NCBI GenBank assembly: GCA_030141605.1
Contig: JAQGDQ010000004.1
Location: 620,001 to 684,000, forward strand
Direction of reading: 5' to 3'
Source of the DNA: Tubiluchus corallicola
Taxonomy: Eukaryota > Priapulida > Priapulimorpha > Priapulimorphida > Tubiluchidae
DNA length: 64,000 bases
Position numbers and translations under genes: made by a program
In this document: positions 1 through 13,600 of the stretch, piece by piece
How positions within the stretch are numbered: the first letter of the stretch is position 1
How the letters are laid out: each line of letters begins with the position of its first letter
Notes under the pieces: generated by a model
What the model was told of the DNA's origin: nothing
Database searches by the model: none
Seen by the model: the letters and a program-made list of their open reading frames with translations, nothing else

Positions 1-1621
1 CTGTTTCTGTGATGTCATTGTACATCTCCTGCATTACTTCTTTTAACACCTTTGAAATCTGAAAAATGAGAATATTTCTTCAAATTCTAACCAGTTATTA
101 GAAACATAAAAAGTTGCACAAGCATGCAATGTCAAGTTTGGAAACCATTTAATAATAAATTGTGCTGAAAGTTGATAGAAATATTTAAAAAATGTACACA
201 AAATAGAACCTGAGCAGAAAAATTTGCAATAGTATTTGCTTAACACTAGAAGACAGCTACTGCCACTGGAAAGCAACAGAACATCCTTCTAGTACAGTCA
301 CCTACAAGACCCCCAGAGGTAATGATAAATATGAAGTTCAGCTTTAGTACTGTGTCTTCCAATAAACACATGATAATGCAACTATGATAGTAAAAAAATT
401 CACATTTCTTACATTGAAACAAATAAAACTAAAATTAACGTGTTTTTAGAAAGTCATATTGGAGTACCTTAGAAATACCACTATACTAAGACAAGAACAT
501 TGCACATTACTGACCTTGTCTGCATATTTTTGAGGCACGACATCGGGGCCTGGCTTTGAGGACAGATTCAATGGTGCAGAGTTAGTAGAAAAAGTTGATC
601 CTTTGCTTGATGAGACAATTCCTGGAACACTGACAGTAGTACCTCTGTTTGTGCTAGGATAAACTGTAGCAAATGGAAACCCCTTCGATAAAGCAATATT
701 TACTATCAATTTGTAACTTATTAAAAAAATGAAACCAGTCATCAGATAATGAATATACCATTATTGCCAAGCAGAAATGTTACATTTTCACAATACACCA
801 ATACCAGTTACTAAACACAATGCTGATAATGGATAACAGCATATTCTGAAATCTTGCTGCTTATAATAAATCTGTCAATTGTTTACCTGTTTTTTGCTCT
901 GATCAACATTGTCTTTAGCAGTTAGTACATTTATATTAATTATTCGAACATTAATTATTCTTAATCTGCTCACAAAAACTCTCTTGCTAAACATCTTGAA
1001 TTTTGCTAATTCTCTCGTGTTTTTTAATTTGTTTTTTTTATTAGAAAAAGATGACAAACATATTTAGAAAAATATGACTAACTGTGGTTTGCTGCACAAT
1101 AAATACCGCTTATGTTACTATCCAGCATCACATGTTTAAGAAGAATACCATAATTTATGTCCACATGAATGTTAACTGTGTCAGTCAAAAGTCATGCAGA
1201 CAAAAAAAGATGCAACCCAAATTATTGTAATTTCTCTTCATAGATGAGCATCTTAACACCGGAAAATCTTGACCTCTGCAGTAACAATACAAGCAGAATA
1301 ATACGCAATGACCAGTTACTGTCAATAATGAACAAGTGCCAACAATTGCTTACATGCTAGCACAAAACAAAAGCTTCGCTACAGCCTTTATTATTTAAAG
1401 GCAAATGAAGCATATAACATACCATATCTAAGAGTATGCGGAGGAATGCGTGAAGGCGCTGAAACACCAGGCTGTATGTGCACTACATTTGAGGTCGGTG
1501 ACTTGTATGTAATCGATCCGCCGGATGGCTGAACTATTGCAACAGATGGCTGCAAAGGAGAAGACATTTTTGTTGCATTGTCTCCCACCAGCATCACACT
1601 GGTGTTGTCAATCACAGACAC
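1..1621 (-). other. ZMYND8: ZMYND8 exons 15-17: C-terminal linker and start of helical region
   Basis: Exon 15 (1423-1621) and exon 16 (515-663) encode a Ser/Thr/Pro/Val-rich linker (residues 886-1001) ending PQKYADK. Exon 17 (1-58, cut by the window edge) reads [19 protein letters not shown], which aligns with the human helix containing MTEIYNDLSK just before the coiled coil. Exon 16 has two nearby acceptor-like AGs; only the one giving VYPSTNRG keeps the frame. Confidence 0.85.
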
Positions 1622-4600
1622 CTGAAAATAACAGCCACTATAATTATAAATTTCAATGCACATAAAGCATGTATTATTCCATGTCATTAAATAGCTGCAT
1701 TTGCAAACTTTGCAGTTCATGACTTTGTAACAATTATGTACATTGGTATTCTACGATGGTCATATTTGCTTTATACATGTTGTACGAGCAAGTCTGTAAG
1801 TTTTAATCAAAAAAATGAATAAAGAAATATAAAATGAATAAAGAAATATATTGACATGTCAAAATAAAATATGGAAAATATTAAAACTTCACTAACACTT
1901 GTAGGCCTAACGATTAAAGTGGTATCAAACTGTGCAAACACTCACTGCACCAATAATTAGCAAAACAGCAACACAGTTGCAAGTTATAAAAACTTGAAGA
2001 AATACTGGTGTCATGTGCAGTCACTTCTGAACCAGTCACAATAATAAATAACTATTACACATACAGATGCAAAAAAACTGAAAGCTCCTGGTTAAGAAAA
2101 AATTGGCACAACTTAGAAGTTTATTACTGGTCTTGCGTAAATTTATATATCCTTTTCTGTTTATGGTCATAATGTCAAATCACCGGCTTTAATATTAAAG
2201 TTAAAAATTATAATGCATGTACGAACAAGAGAAGATTCTTCCACATTACTAAATTGAACATTTGTCTGCTCTACTTTTGATATCAAGTTGCCGAAAGAAT
2301 CTGGCTTCATTCCACTCACATTTTCTACTGTACCAACTACTTTCATTAGAATCACTATAGCAACATGGCTTCAATTATCAGGATTCTTATGCATTACCGT
2401 AATAAATGTAAAAAAGACATTGATGGTAATACAGAAAAAAAGCTTCATTATTGTATAAGATGTATGACTATCATTTTTTGCATTTTGCAGAGGCTAACAA
2501 CACTATGTCAGCAAATAAGTGTTTTAAGACTCCCAGCTTTATGCAGAAAATAAAATTAGCAAATATGTAGTTTTTTATTTTACCACAAATTTAATCTAAA
2601 TTAATTACCTGTTTTACTACACAGTGAATTACATAGCACATTTGGTCTGTGTGCATATGCCAAAAAATTTCAAAAGTGACTTTCTAGAATAACGTATTTC
2701 TGCGTAACATGCTGTACGTAAGTTAAAAACCTATTTTTATAACCTGAAGCATTATCAAAGGCACTATGCACATCAATAAAACTAAACAAGAAGTAGTTAG
2801 ATTTTAATAACTACATACTTACTTAGAACTCTCATTGCTTCAAACATTCAAATTTCCTGTTTTTACCAACTTGTTTACAGACTAATTGTCAATAGCTGAT
2901 GCTACTAATATAAATTCAGAAAGGAATAGTTGTTTTTGCTGTAGACAATTCTGTGAAATTAGTTTTCGCCTGTACATGTAGACCCATATTTCAAGGTAAA
3001 AACGTTCCTTGTTTGCAATCTTGCAATTCAGCTCACTATTTCTGAATTCTAATCAGCAGTGCCAATACAACAGAAGCTGTATGCTTATAATCGGAACTAC
3101 ACAGTAAAATACTCTAATGCAGTCATCATCTGCTATAATCATAGTTGCACACAATCACAAGTAATTGCTGAAAATTGAAATAGCATGGCTTGGCAGTTAA
3201 AAATGTTGACGTACTTTTGTGAGACCTGCAACTCCTAATACACCAATGCCAGGTTCTGGGTCAAAGACAAATAGACTAAGAAGGTTCTAACACAACATAA
3301 AATATTACGAAGGCACTTTATAATCCAGCAAAAACTTGAAAAATAAGGTGATTATTACAAACAATTACAGTTCTGAAAGCCTAGATGTAATGCACTTAAC
3401 AAAGTGGATCAATCTCACCTTTTGCCAAGGCCCAGCGGAACTTCCTGCATTTGCCACCTGAGTATTTTCCGAATCACCTTCTTTAAGCAAATTTTCAGAA
3501 GCATTAAGTGAAATCTTCCGCGATGATCTAGTGCTTTTCCTTGCAGTCTTGCCTTTCTTAAGTGTATTTTTTACAGCAATAACCATTGGTTCATCAGCAC
3601 TAGTATCTGGAGTTTTGTTGCCAATTTCAACTGCATTACTTGTAGGTTCAACAGTACTGATGTCATTAGCTATTGTATCTTCAACATTTCTTTTCAACTT
3701 TGTCCGATCCAGTTCAACATCACTAACCACAATTCCATCACTTTTTGACGAATTATTACCTTTTTGTATACTATCTGTTTTACCTAAACAACTTTCTGTA
3801 GACACTGCAGTCATTTCAATTTTGTCTTTCGACTTGTCACATTCGACTTCTCCAGATTCGGGTAAATTCTTAGTTTTGGTTTTATTTGGCAGCAAACTGT
3901 CTGTAGGTGATGTTTCCATTCTTTCACTAATGCTTTCACAATTGATTTTAGATTCACGACTAATATCTGTTGTTACTGGCTCATTTTCAATGATATCCAA
4001 ATCTTTTGTGGATTTGTCACCAGCATCACTTGTGAGCAGCTCACTCATACTAATATCCATATCAGTCTTTTGCTCATTGGCTTCATCAATGTTAGCTTCA
4101 ATTTTGTTTGCACTATCACTCTCGTCAATCTCTGAACTATCATGTTCAAGGTCCATAGAATCCTCATCAATATTAGCAGAGTCACCAAGTCCTAAACTAA
4201 GCTTACACTGCTCAATGGTCTCAGCTAATTTCACGTTCTTTGGTTTCTCAGTCATGGAAGACTTATTATCACTTGTACTTTCCTGCTCAACAGACTGCAC
4301 ATTATCTCCTTTGCACACAGCTGTTGCACTAGTTGCACCAGACACATCATCAGCTTTTTTCACCTGACTATCTTGAATGGGGCTATCAATCTTTTTTGGC
4401 ACATCATCTTGCTTACTAGCAGATGACACTGATCCTACTTTAGAATTGTCATTATCCTTTTGTGCACTTGCTAAAATTCGATGTTTCAGAGTAAGCGAGT
4501 TTTCAGAAGTTACTTGCAGTTTATTGTTCAAGTTGTTATTATTATTACTTGGATGTTGACCTGAGATATTGTTGGTATCAGGTGGTTTACCAATCTTTAT

Positions 4601-7600
4601 AGTGAGATTCACACTTCTACTTGTCTTGACCGGTGACTGCTTCTCAATCTTTATTTGTACATTTTCTGGATCAGGAATTCGTGAGCAGACTTGTGCAGGC
4701 AACACTTTACCTGCAGAGGTCACAATGACAGCCTTTCCTAGAAAAAATTAATTTATTTAACACATGTAAAAAACTAACAATGTGTATTTCACATAAATGA
4801 AATATTTTTACTTAAATTTGAACATTTTTTAAAATATTATTTATGTACCCTTTAAAGGTGATAGATGAGGCTCTTTTGTAGAACTTGTTCCATTCATCAC
4901 AGTATTTCGTTCAATTTTAAGAAACATTTGGTTTGGGTCAAATGCTTCCCGAAATCCAGCATACTTAAATGGTCCAACTTTTTCTTCAATACGCTAAAGA
5001 CATACAAATAACTTGTAGTTATTGGTCAATAAAGCAAATTTGATAATAGTGCCTGGTAAAAAAACAGTGTTTCTTCCAAGAATGAGAGTAAAAATGCCTT
5101 TCAGGTAAAGTTCCAAAAATAGTGTGAGACAAAAATTGTTGCCAAATGCAGTATGATGGTTGCTGAACATGAAAGCTAGTAGTCCAAGATAACTACCAGA
5201 TACAATGAGTCATACCGTTACAATTTAATTTTCCGTGAATCAGCAGCCAAATTTGTATGTTCATCATATTAGAACAGCTTCATTGTAGAATGCTTATACA
5301 AAAATACAAAAAGCAATACAAAAATTGACTTTGTGATGACATATGACATATTTCTGTTAATTTAAGGCAATATTTTTCAGTAGGTGTTGGGATATGTCAG
5401 ACAGTCGAAAAGTTTATTCAGTTACTAATGAAAGAAAATGGATGTTCTCAGGATGCAGATAAACATCTCACTTAAAATTAACAAGATCAAGGCAACAATA
5501 AAAGGTGCTTTGGCTGATTAAGTATTTTGTTCATAATTTAACTCACTAAAATGAATCAGCAAGCTATTGTGAATTTTTATTTCTTCTGCACATCTAATTA
5601 ATTACTGTATCAGCTGTAAACTTAAAAAAGGTTAGTTTCAGGTAAAAAGCCACCTTCACGTTTTAGGTTGGTATATTCCTAATTTCTGAATAACTTGCTT
5701 AAAACAGGACTACTTCATCATGGTAAAGAATACACCATAGCCAAGAAAATTCTGACAAGGGTTTTCTGAAAGAAGACTAAACATTTTTAAATAGAGTCAA
5801 TAATCTTCTTTAAATGCTACCCTTACCCTTATGTGATGCCTAAGTTCATCCATGCTCCCATCAAATCCCTGCTTTCGTTTCTTTCCCATTGCACACGGAA
5901 TTTCCTTAGACAGTAAAAAACACTGGGACATAGGAACCCAGGCTCTATCATGCTGTCCAAAAAATCGAACATCCGCAAGGCCATTGTTTACTCTCAGTGC
6001 CTATTAAGTGTAAACAAATGAATGTCATCAGTACATCAATTAAGATATAAATAAGTTTAACAGGAAGTAATTAATGTTAAGTTAATACCTTGAGTACACC
6101 AACCTACAAACAAAAATAGCAAATTGCTTTTTCTATAAAAACACAATCAGATATGAACACATGGGCATAACTTTTAAACAGCAATTCCCAAGAGCTAAAT
6201 GACTTTTAAAATTAAAATGGCTGTCTGTCATGATGCCTATACTTCTCATTAAACTTCTTGCACTTCTTTGATTACTATATTTTAATATCTTTCAACTTGC
6301 CAAAAAGTAGCAGTTCATTTAGAATCAGACTGTCTCACCTAATTATGAAATTCTCGTGCTGCTAATCTTTTTTAAACCTAGTTTTATTTTATTATGGAAT
6401 AATAACATCAATGAATGTCTTTCAAAAACTTGCTACCTTTTTCCAGAAATTTTGCGAATTGTAATATTGGTCCGTGATGCTTGCCTTAAGCAACAAACTA
6501 TGTCCTGCTCCAACAGCTAGAAGGCAAGTGACAGCAATAATCAGAGTCACTACAGCCTGTTTCCCTAGCCATTGATGACAACTAGCAAATCAATACATTG
6601 TGAAGAATGCTACATTTGGGCTACATTTGCCACTGAATGGCAAAACTTATCATTAGAAAAACCAACAAAAATAAAAAAAGTTGCACTGGTTTTTTTTACT
6701 TGGGTAATTGATTTGGCCTGGAAACCATTGACAAATTATCAATGTAAACTTTGTGTATTGAAGTAAATCGTTGTGAAATCACGTCTGCAGTGATCAGGGA
6801 GACTTGTAAAATGCAGGGCAACAGAAAGGAGACACATGTGCAATGTGCCTTCACAGTACTGTAGCAGACTGGTCGACTATGACACGACTGTGAAATGCTT
6901 GTGCAGCAAAGCATGAGTGCAGTTTGGTACAAGTGCTGAAGCAATAAAAAATTATAATTAGTTCGAATATTACAATTATAGAGGTGGAAACTGTTAATAT
7001 TTATGTGGAACGTTCAATATGGCTGAAATAGGGTGGAGGTCAAATAGTCTCTAAAACTGCATGCCAGACCTTGGCAACTTAAGCTTCTTAATGTAGCATT
7101 AGTTTTCTTGTTTTTGTTTTTTAAAATTTATAATCGTCTCTTTGCATTTGGTAATGAAAACACCAAAAAACAAACAAACAAATTTTATCCAATAAAAAGT
7201 AGGACAATAAAGACTACTATTACTGCCTTATAATACGGAAAGACTCAACTTATGCTTAAAGTGCAGAATCGTACAAACTTACTTATTTTAGTTTCTATAA
7301 AGGGTCTAAATTTATCCCATACACAAAAATATCTGTCTCTAGTTTGTTTCTCATGTAGGAATCCTCAGATAAAGAAGCCGGGTTCTTCTGGTCAGCGAGT
7401 TAAACTAGGCATTGGTGCTTAACGAGCTTCCAATTAAGAAATACTCAACATTAGCCTTACTCAGCAGTATCTGCGTGACTCTCTTCATAAAAAAAACAGG
7501 AGCAACAGAACACTTCAAATGTTTATAAGCCACAGCTGACAGTGCAGCTGGTCAATTAAATATTAACACGTGGTAAGCATATACTAATCATGTGAAAAAC

Positions 7601-10600
7601 GAAAGGTAACGATAAAAATAAAATAAGTTTATAAAAAACCTTTATAAAGTTATAAATTTCAGTCAGAGCTGGTTTTGAAAAAAAGATGAGGCACAACGTT
7701 GAAAGACCGATGCTTTGACTAAAAACTTACAAGGGGTCTAAGGCAAAGCTGGGGTCACAAGTGCGCATTCTGCATGTGGACAGTTCACAAGGTATATTCT
7801 GCTATGAATAATTTTTCTTACCTTTTAGTATTAGCTGTCTGATAGTCTGATTATTATGACAAAATTGGTCATAAACAGCTATTGACTTACGCAGATTAAA
7901 TTAGAAATACAACTTCGTTTAACAAATTACATAATGTGTAATTTCACAGTTTATGTGGGAAAAACTTACCTTAGCAGGCCAATAAGGAAAACCCTTGAGC
8001 TTAGCCCAAACTAATACATGAGGTGTCCTCTAAAAAGGAAAAAACTGCATGAATAGAATTTACTACTGTAAACTAATACATGAGGTGGCCTCTAAAAACG
8101 AAAAGAAACTGCATTCTACTACTAGCAATAACTGCTATAAAAGTAAAGCTAATATTACGCTGACTGCAGAGCTAAACCCACTTGGTAATACGCAGGTGTA
8201 CGACAGGTGTGACCTAGTTTCTGTACAGTATGTTGCATAATAGCTTACGAACGATGTTTTATAATACATTAAGTTGATGCTGTAACCGAGAATTTTGTAA
8301 AAACGCAATCTTGTATTCCTACAAACAAACAAATCCTGATATTTTTCAGAGATTATGATACTGTAACAATTCATGCTTCTCTATGTTTTATAGTACCACA
8401 AGAATGATCACATGCTCAATTCAAATGAGCCTGTGTATATTAAAGCTGCTTTTTGAACGCTCTTTTAATAATGTGCGAAGCTTTATTGCTCAAATATAGT
8501 ATACTTTGTATTAAAGTTACAGTATCAAGTAATCCTTTAAATTTCACTTATTTAGTTATACCTTTATTGAGAGTAATTTATCCATAATATGTACACAAAA
8601 TTTAATGACTATCATACAATTAAATGTATAGGAAATAATTGTTACCCATACAAACACATCTTTAACTGAAATTTTATTAAACGTAATCTCGGCGACTCGG
8701 GGATGTATATGTGTAAGCTTAAAATCGTAAACGTAATGTACAAACTATGCGGTAATTTGCAAATAATTAGTTTAAAAAATTTATACGGTAAACAATAACA
8801 TTACAATACAGTGCATCTACAGTAGGTTGCAACAGTCTGATGGCATGACTAATCCAGCAAATGGATCACTTGCTCAAGTAGGCATGGTAAAGTACAACTA
8901 TGTTAACAGCTTACACAAAAGTCCATTGTGAGGTATTTAATTATAGCTGAACAAGAAAGATCTTCAATATGAACAAGCAAGAAGAAATTTTACACTTACA
9001 CATGGCTCACAAAACCAGTTTTCTTTCTTTGTACATGAATTGAGGTAGCAGTCAGGACAAACATCTATTTCATTCATCTAAACAAAAAATTGCAAATAGC
9101 AGGATGTTAACGCACTAGTTAAATCACCAGCCTTTAGCAAGTTACTCTCTATTCAAAGTAAGCGAATTATCCACAGTAATACTTTTGAATGAAATCAGTA
9201 AATTTCCATGTAGTGACCCAGTAATAAGTTTTTGAGGCTGATAAAACATCAGACAAATAACAGAAGCAAAAAGTAGTTAATTAGTAGCATGTGCTTTTTA
9301 TACAATTTGTCACTCTGCAAGCCACGATCCCGGCAGTCAACATCACTGTTACTAAACGTAGATGCAGGATCCAGAACAAATCATCTAAAGTGAAGATAGC
9401 GAACTCACAGAGGTGTTAGCAGGAAAGGGGTGCCAATATGGTAGACACTGTGACTAAATAGGTATGCAGAAGCATTTCTCCATACGACCACCCATCTTAG
9501 CTTTGATCACCAAGCACAGATAGTGGACACTCAACTAGTCTATTGTCATTACATGGTTGTGAAAATTTGATTTTTTTAAGAGATAAAATTAGTAAAAAGA
9601 CACTACAATACTGAAATAAATGCACGACAATCAATTGAAAGATTTATCACAGACCAATTAAGGTAACACTTGCTATAACACAATGCAAATCACACTTTTT
9701 AAGCCTCCACTTGATTCTCAATAAAAGCACACATTTTGTGCAATGATTGGGAAACACACTTAAAATACTGTTCCATATACTATTACAAAGAGGACTTTAT
9801 GCTTATTGTCTTCAAGTAGGCTAGAGGGAGCAGTGTAAAATATATAAGTACTTGTTCCTGTGGAAAAAAGCTGTTGCTAGCTATATTCTGGCAAATAAGC
9901 TAGAGAGGTGCCTTCAACAAGTTTATTTATTAAAGACAACTCTACCTCATGTTTGCATATCCTCAACAATTGTCTTGCTGCGGTAGTTAACTTGTGATGT
10001 GCTGAAATGAGAAAAAAATCAACAAAATAAAAAATTAATCAATTTTTATAAACAAACAATTATACAAATACACAAGTTCATTTTCAAGCATTTTTACTGG
10101 TGTACAGCACACAATCACAAAAAGTAAATCACACATGTTTTTAACATGCAAGCGCTAAGCAGCATATGGTCCCATCTCAATTTTCAGCAAACAGTGGCAC
10201 CATTACATAAACCTCATATAAAGCATTCGTGTAAGTGCTAAACACTCATGTTCTACGAATGTAGTGAAAAAAGGAAGACAACATATAGAATTTTAGTTCT
10301 TTTTAGTAATCTTAATTAATGTGGCTTGTTTGTTGGTAATTTTAATTGAATAATTTATATACCATAATCAGTTGCAAAACTACGAATCTATAACAAAATA
10401 AGTGCAATAAATTTCTACAACCAAACTTAATGAAAGAAGAGCAATATTAAAATGATGGAAGTGATCAAAGGCTTTCTTGATTACAAGTCTAATGTTTAAC
10501 CACTGGATCAAATAGCTCCTTGGTATGACAATCATTTCTGAATGAAATTTTCACTTTGAAACCAGCACAAAAACAACCCAAATAAAATTTACAAGTTACA

Positions 10601-13600
10601 TTGAGGAGATGAAATGTCAAATAAAGAATATGCTAGCAAAAAAGTTTGGGAGATAGACAGAAAATCTTTAAATAGAATTATATATTGTACAAAATACATG
10701 CTAACTACAAAATTTGTAACATGTAATAAGAAATAAAACTTGCCATCAAGATACTCAATTAACATTTAATTGACATTTAACACAAAACATTTGCACTAAG
10801 TTCAGGCTACTGATCTCAAGAAATTTGTTTTTTATCAGAAAGAATGAAACATTTGTAGGTGGACGCTTGAGAATAAAATAGGGATGGTTAGATGCAGATC
10901 ATGCAAAAGTGACCATTATTTTATCTATATTAACGTATAATCTGTTACCAAGATTTATTGGCATAAGGCCAAAAGAAGTTTACAATTGTCTTAAATGCTA
11001 GTCACAATGTAAATTTATTTAACATAAATTTGTGACTAGCATTCAAGACTGTTCTCGTCTTGCTTTGGCCTCATGCCAATAAATCTGTGTTAAACTTGTT
11101 AGACAAAATAAACAGAATTTGGGTGCAGTGACACCAGTCTCAAGGTTGCTAAATAATGTATATAATCAAATGCCCAGCTGTATGAGAAGTGGTTGCCATA
11201 GCAACAGCGAATACTTACGGCCATTGAATATGATACAGTTGTGCAGAATCCATTTAGCATCGCTATGAAATGCTTCAGGAGACCCATACATCTTCTTCCG
11301 AATATTCTAAGGATAAATTCAATAAAAATGCATAAAAATAAAGAATCACATAAATTTGTCAAATTGTACCTACACATTTTCATAAACTTACATTATAAAA
11401 AAATGTAATACATTTCGTCGTATAACACCGAGTATGAAGTAGTAACATAAATATTTTATCAAAGCAGAGATTACTGATTTTAATTTGAATTTGTTAAAAA
11501 AATTTGCTCGAAGTTGACAGTCTGCCAGAAATTTCTGTAAAAAATTAAAAAAATTTTAAAGGTGTGATTTTTTTCCTTTTAAGAATTTTCTATGTCAGCA
11601 ACGCAGTTTTGTTTTCAACATTTATCTCAAAAATGACAGATCTGATCAACTACTGAGCCCAATTTGGAGCAATTAAAATAGCATTGTTTCTAAAGTTACA
11701 GTAAATTTTAATTTTATGTCTTGAAGCTTTTAACAACATTCATAACAAAAAACCAAAAGTGCACTGCTATCAGGCATATTAAACTAGCCTGCGAAATGTA
11801 AAACGACATTCTTAGTTGGGCTATGAATCAAGATTTCTGTACATCCTCCAAAGAGGTACTAGTGGTTATAAGAGTACTAAGTACTAGTAGTACTTAGAGG
11901 TACTAATGCAAGTGTTAAGGCATGCAAGCAAAACATGGAGCATTTTACATGTTGAAACCTTAACATTTGTTAGTGTTGACTTTTGATGAGATTTGCAAAG
12001 TACAAAAGACAGTTCCATAAACTTCTCTGCCAAGAGAGAGAGCATGAAATGTCAGTTACAAGTGGAAATAACCAGAAGGTAAGTGTCTCAATTCACTTTA
12101 CAGCGGAAAACAGGTTCAGAGAAAAAAGGTCATGTTTCGAAACTGAGTTTTTACTTTAAATATGAGGTACTGTTTGTTTTCACAAACACATAAAAAATTC
12201 AATAAATTAATATCAGGCCAACATGTGATAATTGCAGTCATCCATAACTGACACAATTTGAGTCTTTTATGTACTACTGTTTATTGCCATTGTGTGCAAT
12301 CCCATTTATAGAACACCAGTTTATACAGTAAATTTCTTAGTGTGAAAGATCAAAGTTTCTTTGTAGTGTAATGATTAGCTAAGCATCATTGAAAGTAACA
12401 GATCTAGGTTCACGTCAGTGGAAAAACATAATTTTTCGGGTTTTCTAACTTGTTTGATTGCATGTAGTTAAGATTCTAATTAGCTCTGGTGCCAGCCGTA
12501 AAAACCAAAAATTAATAGCTTATATAATTATCACTGATTAAAGTCTTCATTGGAAGTGTGACCCCAGAAAAGCATAACCCTATGTCACCTGACAAAACCA
12601 AGCAGTAACGTTCACGTGATTACTGTAGGCTGCACACTTTAAAAATTTATAGCTTCATTGCCCCATAATACTGCTGCATCCAACATAACTATTGCTAAAT
12701 ACCCAAACTGCCTGATAGGCATTTCTGCAATTTGATCATGTGTAAAAATAAATCAATAAACATCCTCTGAAATTTTAAACTAAGCACCAGCAGGTGGGGT
12801 TTAGTATAGTGCTACGTCACTATGAATGTGACAAGGGACGATCAGCAAGGCCAATGAAATGAATGAATGTAATGGCGGGTGAGTTCAGATGTAGAGACCT
12901 CTCGTAACTTTTCACATGTTGCAACAAGTTGGGAGAAATGTTGCCAAGCCATTCACACGTTGCAATAAGTTGCAAGAGAAGTCTATTTTTTTGTGACTGC
13001 ACAGCTGGGCTCTCGATTCTCAGAAAAGACTAACTATCGATGACAGACGCTAGGTACACGTTTTAAGTCTAACTCTGCAGGTAAAGTAAAATACAAGTGA
13101 TTTGATAACATCTGCATTTTAGACGCAGGCCGGCATTATGAAAATGCTCTTCAGTACTTGTTTAACAGTTTGAATCCTGTTTACCATTAGATATTTGACT
13201 GTCATAATGTACAAAAAAACGTTTGCTATAACATTATTTGAGAAGCTTTTTATGTTTTTTTTCTGATATAAAAATTGATGTAGCCACAAAAGTGGAGCAT
13301 CACGATTACATTGTGGAAAATGTACTGTTAAGCCAAAATATATATGATCCATAAGACTATACAGTATTGGTGTTTAGTCTTTCAATGGATACGAATATGA
13401 AAGACGTACTATCACAGTTTGTCGGCTACAGTACTAATTTAGCAGGCCAAGTGCTTAATTTATGTGTGTCCCACTCTCTTTCTCTTCCGCTTTGACGCCT
13501 CTTCACTCTCTCCCCCTTTTCGTCCATTTTCTTTTTTCCCTTTTTTCCACCTCTGCCTTGCTTACCACGTCACCGTGTACAATGTTACTCCCCTGCTTAA

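Larger units (their letters stand above)
4994..9945 (-). other. ZMYND8 introns 9-12
   Basis: Non-coding stretches 4994-5826, 6001-7969, 8030-8999 and 9078-9945. Apart from the 62-bp duplication at 8008-8120 I see only AT-rich unique sequence and short poly-A/T runs. ORFs of 60-80 codons here have no coding character. Confidence 0.55.

Noticed and set aside
3531-4367. 278-codon ORF on the plus strand, rich in Ser, Leu and Val
   Set aside because: It is exactly antisense to ZMYND8 exon 14, whose family match and splice phases are secure. Its composition mirrors the Ser/Asp/Lys codons of the real strand.
13119-13352. 77-codon minus ORF in ZMYND8 intron 7 as a missed exon or transposase piece
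   Set aside because: No acceptor and donor in suitable phase, no family motif, and the flanking exons already join in frame.
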